The position numbers and the translations under genes are program-made. A stretch of 64,000 bases of DNA from an uncultured Muribaculaceae bacterium (GTDB lineage Bacteria > Bacteroidota > Bacteroidia > Bacteroidales > Muribaculaceae): NCBI GenBank assembly GCA_910588035.1, contig CAJUPY010000015.1:1-64000 (forward strand), written 5' to 3'. The stretch's first letter is position 1. Every line of letters starts with the position of its first letter. The notes under the pieces are model-generated. The model saw only the letters and a program-made list of their open reading frames with translations. It ran no database searches and was not told the origin of the DNA. This document shows positions 44,990 to 55,108 of this stretch, piece after piece.

Positions 44990-46224
44990 GCTGACTCTTC
45001 TATTTTGAATCCTGCTTTTCTGAGATCATTCCAGAAGTCGGGATAGGATTTGGATACGACTTCAGCATCTTCAATGACAATTCCCGGAAATCTCATTGCG
45101 GCCGGGGCAAACGACATTGCCATGCGGTGGTCGTCGTAGGTCGCAATGCGTGGGCTATGATCCGGAGACACGGTTTTTCCGTGCCAGCTGATCGAGTTAT
45201 TGTCTGTCACTGTAGTCTCATAGCCGAGTTTCAGAAGTTCTTTGTGGAGAGCGGCAAGCCGGTCGGTCTCTTTGTGGGGCAGAGTGCCGAGTCCGGTCAG
45301 TTTGAACGGTTTGTTGCAGATGCAGCATGTGACAGCGACAGTCTGTGCGAGATCGGGCTGCCCTGACAAATCACACTCATAAAAAGCTGTGTCATGGTTT
45401 CTTTCTGTCATCACAAGTCCGTTGCCCGACAGATCGAACGATGTGTCGACACCGAGATTATTGAAGATTTCAGCGACAGCTGAGTCTCCCTGGAAGCTGC
45501 TCCTGACGAGGTTTCCCGCTGTCACCGAGGCTACGGCACCTGCTGCTGTGAGCTCATACCAGTAAGATGCAGCCGACCAATCGCCTTCATGATAGACCGG
45601 ATTGTTACTGTAACGACCGTGTTCAATCGTGATTGTGTTGTCGCTGAGAAACACCGATATGCCTGACCTCATCATCATCATCATGGTCATGATTATGTAT
45701 GGCATGGAGGTCGGTCGGCCGTTCATCCTGATTCTTAATCCGTCGGACATGACCGGCGCGATCATCATCAGGGCCGAAATGTATTGAGAACTGATGTCGG
45801 CGGCAAGCTCCACTTCTCCGCCTGACAAGGTCTTGCCGTTTATTTTCAGCGGTGGATAGCCTTCTTCACCAAGATATTCGATATCGGCACCAAGACTGCG
45901 CAGCGCATCTACCAACGGTTTTATCTGGCGGTGGCGCATGCGTTCACTCCCGTCGATTCTGACAGTCCGGTTTTCGAGACAGGCGAAGTAGGCTGTCAGA
46001 AACCTCATGGCAGTGCCCGCAGCCCCGATGTTGATGTCTGAGCTGTCTGATTTTAGAGCTGAAATCATGGCGTCGGTGTCGTCACACTGTGCCAATGTCG
46101 CAGGCTTACCTGCTCCAGGGGTCAAGGCGTTGATCAACAGAGCGCGGTTGCTGATGCTTTTTGACAGCGGCATGTCGAGCTCGATGTGACGGCGGTGTGG
46201 CGGAGGCGTTATCTTGAAGTTCAT
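44986..46224 (-). CDS. aroA: 3-phosphoshikimate 1-carboxyvinyltransferase (EPSP synthase)
   Basis: Makes EPSP from shikimate 3-phosphate and PEP, the step before AroC. The 412 residues are slightly shorter than E. coli AroA (427). Substrate-binding motifs are visible: LSKSISNRALLINAL, IGAAGTAMRFLTAYF, DGSERMRHRQIKPLVDAL, DISSQYISALMM and, near the end, TYDDHRMAMSFA. The short loop lengths fit the Bacteroidetes type. It follows the PatB-like gene by 7 bases. Confidence 0.95.
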   Translation of the reverse strand: MNFKITPPPHRRHIELDMPLSKSISNRALLINALTPGAGKPATLAQCDDTDAMISALKSDSSDINIGAAGTAMRFLTAYFACLENRTVRIDGSERMRHRQIKPLVDALRSLGADIEYLGEEGYPPLKINGKTLSGGEVELAADISSQYISALMMIAPVMSDGLRIRMNGRPTSMPYIIMTMMMMMRSGISVFLSDNTITIEHGRYSNNPVYHEGDWSAASYWYELTAAGAVASVTAGNLVRSSFQGDSAVAEIFNNLGVDTSFDLSGNGLVMTERNHDTAFYECDLSGQPDLAQTVAVTCCICNKPFKLTGLGTLPHKETDRLAALHKELLKLGYETTVTDNNSISWHGKTVSPDHSPRIATYDDHRMAMSFAPAAMRFPGIVIEDAEVVSKSYPDFWNDLRKAGFKIEESA

Positions 46225-46231
46225 TGCAGTT

Positions 46232-47407
46232 TCATAATTTATCGACAGCGTCTTTCAGCCGGGCGAGAGCTTCCATGATTGCTATGCGCGGTTCTCCGAT
46301 GTTGAGACGCATGTAGCCGTCGCCTTCACTTCCGAACATGGCACCGTCGTTGAGAGCAAGTTTCGCGTCATCGATGAAAAGAGAAATCAGCCGGTCGTGA
46401 CTGAGACTTAATTCACGGCAGTCGAGCCAGATCAGGAACGAGGCGTCGGGTCTGACCGGTTTTATGGCCGGAAGCTCGTTTTTGAAAAAACGTTCGACAG
46501 CATTGACGTTGGCCGTCAGATAATCGTTCATCTGATTCAGCCATTGACCGCCGTGGCGGTAAGCCGCTTCGGTTGCTGTCATGGCGACAAATGTCGGGGC
46601 GTTGAATTCGTTGACTTCGAGCCATTTGAAGAAAGGCTCTCTGAGTTCCGGATTCTTGATGTAAACCCATGAGCTTACAAGGCCGGCGATGTTGAAAGTC
46701 TTGGAAGGTGCGCCAAAAGTGACTGCGACTTCCGCCGCGTCGTCGCTGACCGATGAAAAAGAGATGTGTTTTTTGTTGTCGAGCATCAGGTCGCCGTGAA
46801 TCTCGTCGGAAATGACTGTCATGTTGTAGCGTCGGGCAATGGAGGCGACTGAGCGGAGCGTGTCGGCGTTCCATTGTATTCCGCCAGGATTGTGGGGATT
46901 GCACAAAACCATGAGCCGGGGACGCTCGGTTTCCACAACTTTTTCGAGTCCATCAAGATCCATTGTATACCCATCATCGGTTCTGACGAGCGGATTTTCG
47001 ACTATTTTGCGCCTGTTGCCCTCGGTCACGATCTTGAACGGGTGGTAGACCGGTGGCTGAATCAGAATCTTGTCACCGGGAGCGGTGAAGAAATTGACCG
47101 CGAGAGCAAATCCTCTGACTATGCCGGGTACATATGTGACCATGTCGGTTGTCACGTCGTGGTCATATCGGTCGGTGATCCAGTCGGTGACGGCCTGACG
47201 GTAGCTGTCGGTCACGACAGGATAGCCGTAGACCCGGTGGTTGAATCTGTCCAGAAGAGCGTCGGTGATTTCGGGCAGAACTTCGAAATCCATGTCGGCT
47301 ACCCACATCGGGGTCAGGTCATCACAACCGTAGTGTTGTGTCAGACCGTCGTACTTGACGCATGCCGTCTGTTTTCTTTGTGGAGCTGAATCAAAATCGT
47401 ATTTCAT
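46232..47407 (-). CDS. PatB/MalY-type PLP-dependent C-S lyase (aminotransferase fold)
   Basis: A 391-residue fold-type I PLP enzyme. The start (TACVKYDG, LTPMWVADMDFEVLPEITDAL) is typical of the MalY/PatB cystathionine beta-lyase group. The PLP lysine is in TFGAPSKTFNIAGL, and NPHNPGG and SDEIHGDLML are the cofactor-binding motifs. Activity would be release of homocysteine, thiols or NH3 from cystathionine-like substrates. The position after argC is where argD often lies, but the sequence is not ArgD-like. Its ATG shares one base with the argC stop. Confidence 0.88.
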   Translation of the reverse strand: MKYDFDSAPQRKQTACVKYDGLTQHYGCDDLTPMWVADMDFEVLPEITDALLDRFNHRVYGYPVVTDSYRQAVTDWITDRYDHDVTTDMVTYVPGIVRGFALAVNFFTAPGDKILIQPPVYHPFKIVTEGNRRKIVENPLVRTDDGYTMDLDGLEKVVETERPRLMVLCNPHNPGGIQWNADTLRSVASIARRYNMTVISDEIHGDLMLDNKKHISFSSVSDDAAEVAVTFGAPSKTFNIAGLVSSWVYIKNPELREPFFKWLEVNEFNAPTFVAMTATEAAYRHGGQWLNQMNDYLTANVNAVERFFKNELPAIKPVRPDASFLIWLDCRELSLSHDRLISLFIDDAKLALNDGAMFGSEGDGYMRLNIGEPRIAIMEALARLKDAVDKL

Positions 47408-48381
47408 CAGAATGCCGAAGGCTTGAGCTGAAGGCCGGTTTTTTCCTGCAGGCCAAACAGCAGGTTCATGTTGTGTACGGCGGTTCCGGATGCCCCTTTG
47501 ACGAGGTTGTCGATTACAGATGTCACGATGAGCTTATTGTCAACGCGGTCGAGATGAATGATGCACTTGTTGGTGTTCACGACATCTTTCAGATCGGGAG
47601 TCTTGTCGGTCACAAACGTGAAACTGTGATCGTCGTAATAATCTTCATAGAGCCGTTTCACCTCGGCTATATCGCGGTCGCAGTCGAGATAGACCACGGC
47701 CATGATGCCTCTCGAGAAACAACCGCGCATCGGAATGAAGTTTATCTCATTGTCAAACTGCGGGTAGAGTTGTTTCATCGACTGGCGTATTTCGGCCAGA
47801 TGCTGGTGACGGAACGGTTTGTAGATGGAGACATTGTCGTTACGCCATGAGTAGTGGGTCGTTGCCGATGGTTTTACCCCTGCTCCGGTACTTCCGGTAA
47901 TGGCGGTCACATGGACATCGCCGGTCAGCAGATGATTTTTGGCCAACGGCAACAGCGCGAGTTGTATCGCTGTCGCGAAACAGCCGGGGTTGGCGATGTG
48001 ACGCGCACCCCTGACTATTCGTTTGCGGTTGAGTTCGGGAAGACCATAGACGAAATCGTGGGTGTCGTCTTCGAGTCGGTGGTCTGCCGACAGGTCGATT
48101 ATCCTCAAGTCAGCCGGAATATCTGGATTCGCCTCGAGAAAACGGCGGGTCTCGCCATGGGGAGTGCAGCAGAAAAGCACATCTGCTTCTTCCCATGGTG
48201 TCTGATCTGTGAATTTCAGTTCAGTCTCGCCGATCAATCCCTGATGTACCGAGTCTACGCGGTTTCCGGCATTGCTTGAAGAATTGATCCACGCGATCTC
48301 TACGTCGGGGTGGTTGATTAACAGGCGAAGAAGCTCGCCGGCGGTATATCCCGCACCGCCAATGATTCCGGCTTTGATCAT
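47407..48381 (-). CDS. argC: N-acetyl(succinyl)-gamma-glutamyl-phosphate reductase
   Basis: The NADPH-dependent reductase of arginine synthesis. The 324-residue protein has the nucleotide-binding IIGGAGYTAGELLRLL, the catalytic Cys in ANPGCFATAIQLAL, GSTGAGVKPSATTHYSW and FIPMRGCFSRGIMAVV. Bacteroides uses N-succinylated rather than N-acetylated intermediates, so the real substrate may be the succinyl form. It lies 13 bases after argG. Confidence 0.95.
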   Translation of the reverse strand: MIKAGIIGGAGYTAGELLRLLINHPDVEIAWINSSSNAGNRVDSVHQGLIGETELKFTDQTPWEEADVLFCCTPHGETRRFLEANPDIPADLRIIDLSADHRLEDDTHDFVYGLPELNRKRIVRGARHIANPGCFATAIQLALLPLAKNHLLTGDVHVTAITGSTGAGVKPSATTHYSWRNDNVSIYKPFRHQHLAEIRQSMKQLYPQFDNEINFIPMRGCFSRGIMAVVYLDCDRDIAEVKRLYEDYYDDHSFTFVTDKTPDLKDVVNTNKCIIHLDRVDNKLIVTSVIDNLVKGASGTAVHNMNLLFGLQEKTGLQLKPSAF

Positions 48382-48394
48382 GTTGTTCCTGAAA

Positions 48395-49603
48395 TTAAAG
48401 ATCTGATTTGTTGTTGGCTTCCTGAATGTTGTGATAAATCTTCATCTGGTTGCCGAGAATGCGGGTGAAACCTTTGACATCGTCGGGGCTCCAGCCGCGG
48501 CTCTGCTCGCCATATTCGCCGAACGCGCTTTTCATCAGATCGAACTGACTTTCAACACCTACCAGAACAAAACGGTAGGGTTTGAGGTCGATGATGACAC
48601 GGCCGGTTACGTTGCGTTGTGAAGAAACGAGAAATGCCTCGATGTCGCGCATGACCGGTTCAAGATACTGTGCTTCGTGGAGGAACATGCCATACCATGT
48701 GCCGAGCTGATCTTTCCAGTACTGCTGCCATTTTGTCAGAGTGTGTTTCTCGAGCATCTTGTGGGCACCGATGATGACCATTGGAGCTCCGGCTTCAAAG
48801 CCGACACGTCCCTTGATGCCGATGATCGTGTCTCCGATGTGCATGTCGCGTCCCAGAGCATAGGGCTCGACAAGTTTCTCGACAGTCTGAATGGCCTTGA
48901 CTTTGTCGTCGATGCGCTCACCGTTTACGGCCACTATCTCTCCTTGCTCGAAGTCTAATGTCAGACGGCCGTCTTCGGTTGCGGTCATTTGCGTTGGGTA
49001 GGCCTCCTCGGGGAGGGTCTGGTTGCTCTTGAGTGTTTCCTTTCCACCGATGCTCGTGCCCCACAGTCCTTTGTTGATCGAGTATTCAAGTTTCTTGAAG
49101 TCGGCTGTGTAACCATGGTTCTTCAGATATTCGATCTCATATTCGCGCGTGAGGTTCATGTCGCGGGTCGGGGTTATGATTTCGATCTCGGGGGCGAGAA
49201 TCTGGAAGGTGAGGTCGAAACGCACCTGGTCGTTACCGGCGCCTGTCGATCCGTGGGCAACACAATGCGCACCTATTTTTTTTGCGTAGTTGATGATCGC
49301 CAGTGCCTGGAATATGCGTTCTGAGCTGACTGAGATCGGGTAGGTTCCGTTTCTGAGAACGTTTCCGAAAATCATGTAGCGAATACTTTTTTCATAGTAT
49401 TCGTGGGTGATGTCGAGAGTGGCATGCTCGACTGCCCCGAGCGCGAGCGCACGCTCTTCGATAGACTTCAGTTCTTCGGGAGAGAATCCGCCGGTGTTTG
49501 CGATAGCGGTGTAAACTTCATAACCGCAATCTTCACTGAGATATTTGACGGCAAACGAAGTGTCGAGACCACCGCTGAATGCCAGAACAACTTTCTTTTT
49601 CAT
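48395..49603 (-). CDS. argG: Argininosuccinate synthase
   Basis: Joins citrulline and aspartate at the cost of ATP. The 402-residue protein has the PP-loop FSGGLDTSFAVKYL at the N terminus, VAHGSTGAGNDQVRFDLTF and IGGKETLKSNQTLPEEAYP. It is cotranscribed with the GNAT gene (6 bases upstream) and argC. argF, argH, argB and argE are not in the window. Confidence 0.95.
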   Translation of the reverse strand: MKKKVVLAFSGGLDTSFAVKYLSEDCGYEVYTAIANTGGFSPEELKSIEERALALGAVEHATLDITHEYYEKSIRYMIFGNVLRNGTYPISVSSERIFQALAIINYAKKIGAHCVAHGSTGAGNDQVRFDLTFQILAPEIEIITPTRDMNLTREYEIEYLKNHGYTADFKKLEYSINKGLWGTSIGGKETLKSNQTLPEEAYPTQMTATEDGRLTLDFEQGEIVAVNGERIDDKVKAIQTVEKLVEPYALGRDMHIGDTIIGIKGRVGFEAGAPMVIIGAHKMLEKHTLTKWQQYWKDQLGTWYGMFLHEAQYLEPVMRDIEAFLVSSQRNVTGRVIIDLKPYRFVLVGVESQFDLMKSAFGEYGEQSRGWSPDDVKGFTRILGNQMKIYHNIQEANNKSDL

Positions 49604-49609
49604 CGGAAA

Positions 49610-50188
49610 TTATAATTTTTTAGGATTTTTTTCTTGTGAATGGTAAGATTCCGCAGGGTCATAGAGCAGACCGGTGCAGAGACATTTGTGACCTCCGTTG
49701 CGCTGGAGAATGTCATAGTTGACACAACTCTCACATCCGCGCCAGAAAGCCGGGTCGGTAGTCAACTCGTCAAAAGTGACGGGACGGTATCCGAGTTCGA
49801 AGTTCATTTTCATCACCGCTGCGCCTGTCGTCAGCGAGAAAATCTTGGCTTCGGGAAACATTTCGCGTGACAGGCGGAATATTCGCTCCTTGATTCGTTT
49901 GGCAAGTCCCAGTCCTCGGTATTTGAAACCGACGATAAGTCCTGAATTGGCAACAAATTCCTTGTTGCTCCACGACTCGATGTAGCTGAATCCTGCAAAT
50001 TCATCTCCGCACAGTGCTATGACCGCCTTGTGTTCAAGCATTTTCTGCTTGACATATTCGGGCGAACGCTTGGCAATACCTGTGCCGCGAACTTTTGCAG
50101 CCTGATTGATCGTGTCGAGAATCTCGTCAACATATCTGACGTGTTCTTCTCCGGCAACGACCACCTCGATGTTAGGTGTTTCCTGCAT
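49610..50188 (-). CDS. GNAT acyltransferase, probable N-acylglutamate synthase of the arginine pathway
   Basis: A 192-residue GNAT-fold protein. The acyl-CoA-binding loop region is visible as GLIVGFKYRGLGLAKRIKERI. The C-terminal part is unusual, with a Cys-containing tail (FWRGCESCVNYD, HKCLCTGLLYDP) that may bind a metal. Related proteins beside argG and argC in Bacteroides have been linked to making the N-acyl (succinyl) glutamate that starts arginine synthesis (from memory). Position between argR and argG supports this. Acyl donor and substrate are inferred. Confidence 0.82.
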   Translation of the reverse strand: MQETPNIEVVVAGEEHVRYVDEILDTINQAAKVRGTGIAKRSPEYVKQKMLEHKAVIALCGDEFAGFSYIESWSNKEFVANSGLIVGFKYRGLGLAKRIKERIFRLSREMFPEAKIFSLTTGAAVMKMNFELGYRPVTFDELTTDPAFWRGCESCVNYDILQRNGGHKCLCTGLLYDPAESYHSQEKNPKKL

Positions 50189-50260
50189 TGTTTTCTAAAC
50201 TTGATTTGATGATAAGTGAATTCTATTGGATTTTTAATTGATAGATTCTTCTTTTGGCTG

Positions 50261-50776
50261 TCACCCTTTGATAGGTTGAGACATTATGGCATCGGGAATG
50301 AGATCCATCAGCAGTCTCATTATCTGTTCTCTCTGAAGACGTTCGTCTACGACGAGCAAGACAGTGTCGGTTCCGGGAATCGTGCCGAGTATCTCAGGTA
50401 TCTTCAGCATGTCGATGTCGTAAGCCATTCCGCTTGCACAGCCGTTGCGCGTCTTGATCACCACCAGATTTCTCGATATAGAGAATGAGAGCACATCTTG
50501 GTTCAGCTTTTCGTTGCTGTGTCCAAATGACAGCTCTGATGAGGTCTGACGGTCTGTGTCGTCGGCTGCGAACGGGTCGAGGATCACATAACGGTATCCA
50601 TTTCCGTCAACAGCGATCTTGGTCGCTCTGAGTTTCCGCAGATCGCGTGACAGCGTGGCCTGAGTGATCGAGAACCCTTCGGCGGTCAATCTTTCAAGCA
50701 GCTCCTCCTGACTGCCGATGTTATGACATGATAAGATGTCGATAATGGTTGATAGTCGTGATTTTCTGTTCTTCAT
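50261..50776 (-). CDS. argR: Arginine repressor
   Basis: A 171-residue ArgR/AhrC-type regulator. The N-terminal winged helix (about 10-75) shows IIDILSCHNIGSQEELLERL and ITQATLSRDLRKLRATKI. The C-terminal trimerisation and arginine-binding domain has GCASGMAYDIDML and LGTIPGTDTVLLVVDE. ATG 50776 is used; the upstream TTG would add four residues. It probably controls the operon it heads, and an ATGCAAAA/TTTTGCAT palindrome overlaps its -7 box. Confidence 0.94.
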   Translation of the reverse strand: MKNRKSRLSTIIDILSCHNIGSQEELLERLTAEGFSITQATLSRDLRKLRATKIAVDGNGYRYVILDPFAADDTDRQTSSELSFGHSNEKLNQDVLSFSISRNLVVIKTRNGCASGMAYDIDMLKIPEILGTIPGTDTVLLVVDERLQREQIMRLLMDLIPDAIMSQPIKG

Positions 50777-50824
50777 TGAAGTCGACAAAAAAATGAGGTG
50801 TTTAGGTGATCAGATACTTACAAG

Positions 50825-50850
50825 ATGCAAAATTAAGTATTTTTTTGCAT
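50825..50850 (-). promoter_or_regulatory. argR -7 box overlapped by an inverted repeat, candidate ArgR operator
   Basis: On the minus strand, TAATTTTG (50835-50828) matches TAnnTTTG, about 52 bases before argR. It lies within ATGCAAAA (50825-50832) paired with TTTTGCAT (50843-50850), spacer 10. AT-rich palindromes with TGCAT ends resemble ARG boxes of other bacteria. Binding is inferred. Confidence 0.45.
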
Positions 50851-50940
50851 TCAGATTGCGATTTTTTTGAAAATATTCCGATTGAGGTATTAAATACATG
50901 TTTTTGAGATTCTATAGCAACGATTGTTGACAAAAAACAT

Positions 50941-50948
50941 TATTTTTG
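50941..50948 (+). promoter_or_regulatory. -7 box (TATTTTTG) for the FKBP gene
   Basis: A consensus -7 box 20 bases before ATG 50969. It lies downstream of an alternative TTG codon at 50924, which it rules out as a start. Confidence 0.55.
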
Positions 50949-50968
50949 CACAGCTTAAAAAGTTTGAT

Positions 50969-51367
50969 ATGGCCAGACAAGACTATATATTGAAAAATCG
51001 CGAGTGGCTTTCGGCCAAAGCGGCGGAGCCCGGTGTCAGGGCCCTTGACCGCGGCATATATTATAAGGTGTTGAAGCAAGGTGGCAAGACCGGTCCCACG
51101 CCAAACCGCAACAGTGTGGTGACGGTTCACTACACAGGGCGCACAATCAACGGCAAGACGTTTGACAGCAGCCGTGGTGGAGTCGCTCCCGCATTCCGGC
51201 TCCGTGAATTGATCGCGGGGTGGATCATTGCCTTGCAACAGATGCATGTCGGTGACCGATGGGAGATCTATGTTCCTGCCGAGCAGGGATATGGAAAATT
51301 CTCACAGCCCGGAATTCCAGGAGGTTCGACACTGGTTTTTGAAATTGAATTAATCGCAATATCTTGA
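50969..51367 (+). CDS. FKBP-type peptidyl-prolyl cis-trans isomerase
   Basis: A 132-residue single-domain FKBP without a signal peptide, so probably cytoplasmic. The active-site pattern is kept: VTVHYTGRTINGKTFDSS, the binding-pocket Trp in LIAGWIIALQQM, then VGDRWEIYVPAEQGYG and IPGGSTLVFEIELIAI. A helical stretch precedes the fold (ENREWLSAKAAEPGVRALD-like). It lies 11 bases before the aldo/keto reductase gene. Confidence 0.93.
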   Translation: MARQDYILKNREWLSAKAAEPGVRALDRGIYYKVLKQGGKTGPTPNRNSVVTVHYTGRTINGKTFDSSRGGVAPAFRLRELIAGWIIALQQMHVGDRWEIYVPAEQGYGKFSQPGIPGGSTLVFEIELIAIS

Positions 51368-51378
51368 ATATTAATGTT

Positions 51379-52344
51379 ATGAAATATCGTAAATGTGGCG
51401 TAAGCGGCGTCTTTCTGCCTGAAATATCGCTTGGCATGTGGCATAATTTTGGTGCGGTCAACGATTTTGGCACCGCCCGTTCGATGATTCTCACGGCATA
51501 TGAACGTGGAATCTGTCATTTTGACCTGGCGAATAACTATGGGCCTCCTCCCGGAAGTGCCGAAGAGGTTTTTGGCCGGGTTCTTAAAAATGATCTCGCG
51601 ATGCACCGCGACGAATTGTTTATCTCGTCGAAAGCCGGCCACGAGATGTGGCCGGGAGTCTATGGCAATGGCTGTTCGCGAAAGAATCTGATTGCATCGT
51701 GTGATGCAAGTCTGCGCCGGACGGGGCTTGAATATTTCGACGTGTTTTATTCCCATCGCTATGACGGAGTCACTCCTCTTGAGGAAACAATGCAGGCATT
51801 GGTCGACATCGTCAGGTCGGGCAAGGCTCTTTATGTAGGCATTTCTAAATATCCACCCGAGATGCAGCGGCAGGCCTACGATTATCTGAGACGGGAAAAA
51901 GTTCCATGTCTTTTGAGCCAGTATCGCACGTCGATTTTCGATTGCACGTCGAGAGATCTCAATTTTGACGTTGCAGCCGGCAACGGCAGTGGCATCATCT
52001 GCTTTTCTCCGCTTGCACAAGGTTTATTGACTGATAAATATCTTAACGGCATACCAGCCCACAGCCGTGCTGCCGGAAATTCAGTCTTCTTGAAGAGATC
52101 AGACATAACCTCGGAAAAGATTGATGCCGTGAGACGGTTGAATGAGATAGCGGTCAATCGCGGCCAGACTCTCGCCCAAATGGCAGTGGCATGGCTTCTG
52201 GCAGACAGCAGAGTCACATCAGTGATTATCGGAGCATCATCGGTTGCTCAGCTTGAAGCCAATCTCGGAGCAGTTGACAGCACTCCGTTCACTGCCGATG
52301 AACTTGAACTTATTGAATCGATAGCTTCCAAGGTCAGAAGCTGA
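51379..52344 (+). CDS. Aldo/keto reductase, YghZ/GpR type
   Basis: A 321-residue NADPH-dependent TIM-barrel reductase. The tetrad is visible: Asp and Tyr in HFDLANNYGPPPGSAE, Lys in FISSKAGHEMWPG and His in YSHRYDGVTP. The family of E. coli YghZ reduces L-glyceraldehyde 3-phosphate and methylglyoxal. GISKYPPEMQRQA and SPLAQGLLTDKYL also fit. ATG 51379 is preferred to a TTG at 51364 because it gives the family-typical MKYRKCGVSG start. Confidence 0.9.
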   Translation: MKYRKCGVSGVFLPEISLGMWHNFGAVNDFGTARSMILTAYERGICHFDLANNYGPPPGSAEEVFGRVLKNDLAMHRDELFISSKAGHEMWPGVYGNGCSRKNLIASCDASLRRTGLEYFDVFYSHRYDGVTPLEETMQALVDIVRSGKALYVGISKYPPEMQRQAYDYLRREKVPCLLSQYRTSIFDCTSRDLNFDVAAGNGSGIICFSPLAQGLLTDKYLNGIPAHSRAAGNSVFLKRSDITSEKIDAVRRLNEIAVNRGQTLAQMAVAWLLADSRVTSVIIGASSVAQLEANLGAVDSTPFTADELELIESIASKVRS

Positions 52345-52365
52345 GAAGTTTTGGATTGAAGGTCA

Positions 52366-52401
52366 ACCTGTCCCGGCATGGTGTCTCATGCCGGGACAGG
52401 T
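52366..52401 (+). terminator. Hairpin after the aldo/keto reductase gene
   Basis: A 15-bp perfect stem (52366-52380 with 52387-52401) with a 6-base loop. No T-run follows, so it could be a weak terminator or mRNA-stabilising hairpin. Confidence 0.6.
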
Positions 52402-52413
52402 CGTGTTGAGACA

Positions 52414-52566
52414 TGTCACAAAAATCTGTCATTATGACACATTGTCAGCCTTATGTGTCAGATGCTTTGGTTTTATAATTGGTTGACATATAATAACTTC
52501 AGTTGACAACAACCTTTTTGGCATATAATTTGTTTTTAGTATTGACAAAGCGCGAAAGAGGCGCTT
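52414..52566 (+). promoter_or_regulatory. dnaK upstream control region with TGTCA/TGACA repeats
   Basis: TGTCA occurs at 52414, 52427, 52443 and 52456. TGACACAT (52435-52442) pairs with ATGTGTCA (52453-52460). TTGACA occurs at 52483, 52503 and 52542, and TTGACA-15-TATAAT (52503-52529) looks like a classical sigma70-type promoter. A small AAGCGC/GCGCTT hairpin sits in the leader (52548-52566). No CIRCE element is present. Confidence 0.45.
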
Positions 52567-52613
52567 CAGAAAAATTGATAAAATATTAAAAACAAATAAA
52601 ACATATTTATATT

Positions 52614-54539
<1,926 letters not shown>

Positions 54540-54560
54540 ACAATATCATAAAAATAATCA

Positions 54561-54606
54561 GATGCGGGATGCAGCCCGACAGGGATGCGTCCCGCATCTT
54601 CCTTTT
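54561..54606 (+). terminator. Terminator after dnaK
   Basis: A 9-bp G/C-rich stem (54561-54569 with 54590-54598) with further pairing possible in the loop, followed by TTCCTTTT. Confidence 0.75.
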
Positions 54607-54630
54607 AATAACCTATAATTTTTCTTTACT

Positions 54631-54873
54631 ATGGAAATCAATGAAATTATCAGCCAGTTGAGGGACAAGTTTGGCGATTCTGTCAATGTAGGGCAGATAA
54701 CTGAGAAACTGAACGGATTTGACCACTCTAAAATGTCGTTTACGGAGATTGTAGCGAAACTGAAAAATGGCAACATTCTCGGTGACCTTGATGGAGACGG
54801 CAAGGTGGAGTCCACCGTCGATGAACTCAAAGGGAAAGCCTCAGAGATGTTCGGCGGCATTTTTGGCAAATGA
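54631..54873 (+). CDS. Small EF-hand-like protein
   Basis: An 80-residue acidic protein without a signal peptide. An N-terminal helix (EINEIISQLRDKFG) and a second helix (FTEIVAKLKNG) precede an EF-hand-type calcium loop, DLDGDGKVESTVDELKG, at about 52-68 with acidic residues at loop positions 1, 3, 5 and 9 or 12. It ends in a short Gly-rich amphipathic tail (FGGIFGK). I do not know a function. It stands alone between the dnaK terminator and its own terminator at 54925. Confidence 0.65.
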   Translation: MEINEIISQLRDKFGDSVNVGQITEKLNGFDHSKMSFTEIVAKLKNGNILGDLDGDGKVESTVDELKGKASEMFGGIFGK

Positions 54874-54924
54874 CCCCGAAACAAAAAATACGGAATTCCG
54901 TAAGAACGATTATCCCCCAATGAT

Positions 54925-54964
54925 TAAAAAAGGAGCGCAGTCTATTGACTATGCTCCTTTTTTT
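54925..54964 (+). terminator. Strong terminator before the accessory region
   Basis: An 11-bp stem (54925-54935 with 54953-54963) with an inner AGTC/GACT helix, ending in T8. It insulates the accessory genes from dnaK and the EF-hand gene. Confidence 0.88.
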
Positions 54965-55036
54965 GAATGACGGACATGTCATGCATCTGTGGTGAACAAT
55001 CGGTTACGCTATTTAGCCATATCCGTTCGATTTTTC

Positions 55037-55067
55037 TTGTTTATTGAGGTCGATTGGATTATATTTG
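55037..55067 (+). promoter_or_regulatory. Consensus promoter of the membrane protein/HNH unit
   Basis: TTG (55037-55039), 20 bases, TATATTTG (55060-55067). The expected start near 55073 excludes the GTG at 54989 and supports ATG 55109. Confidence 0.78.
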
Positions 55068-55108
55068 CACCTGAAAGATCACTCATTCCATTAAGAAAAA
55101 AGAAATTT

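Noticed and set aside
46232..47407. argD (acetylornithine aminotransferase) by position after argC
   Set aside because: The sequence has the PatB/MalY start (LTPMWVADMDFEV) and PLP motif, not the class III aminotransferase pattern of ArgD.
52366..52613. CIRCE/HrcA operator upstream of dnaK
   Set aside because: No TTAGCACTC-N9-GAGTGCTAA-type repeat is present. The palindromes found are TGACACAT/ATGTGTCA and a terminator-like hairpin.
54989..55108. GTG start adding 40 residues to the four-TM protein
   Set aside because: It lies upstream of the consensus promoter at 55037-55067, so it would not be on the transcript.
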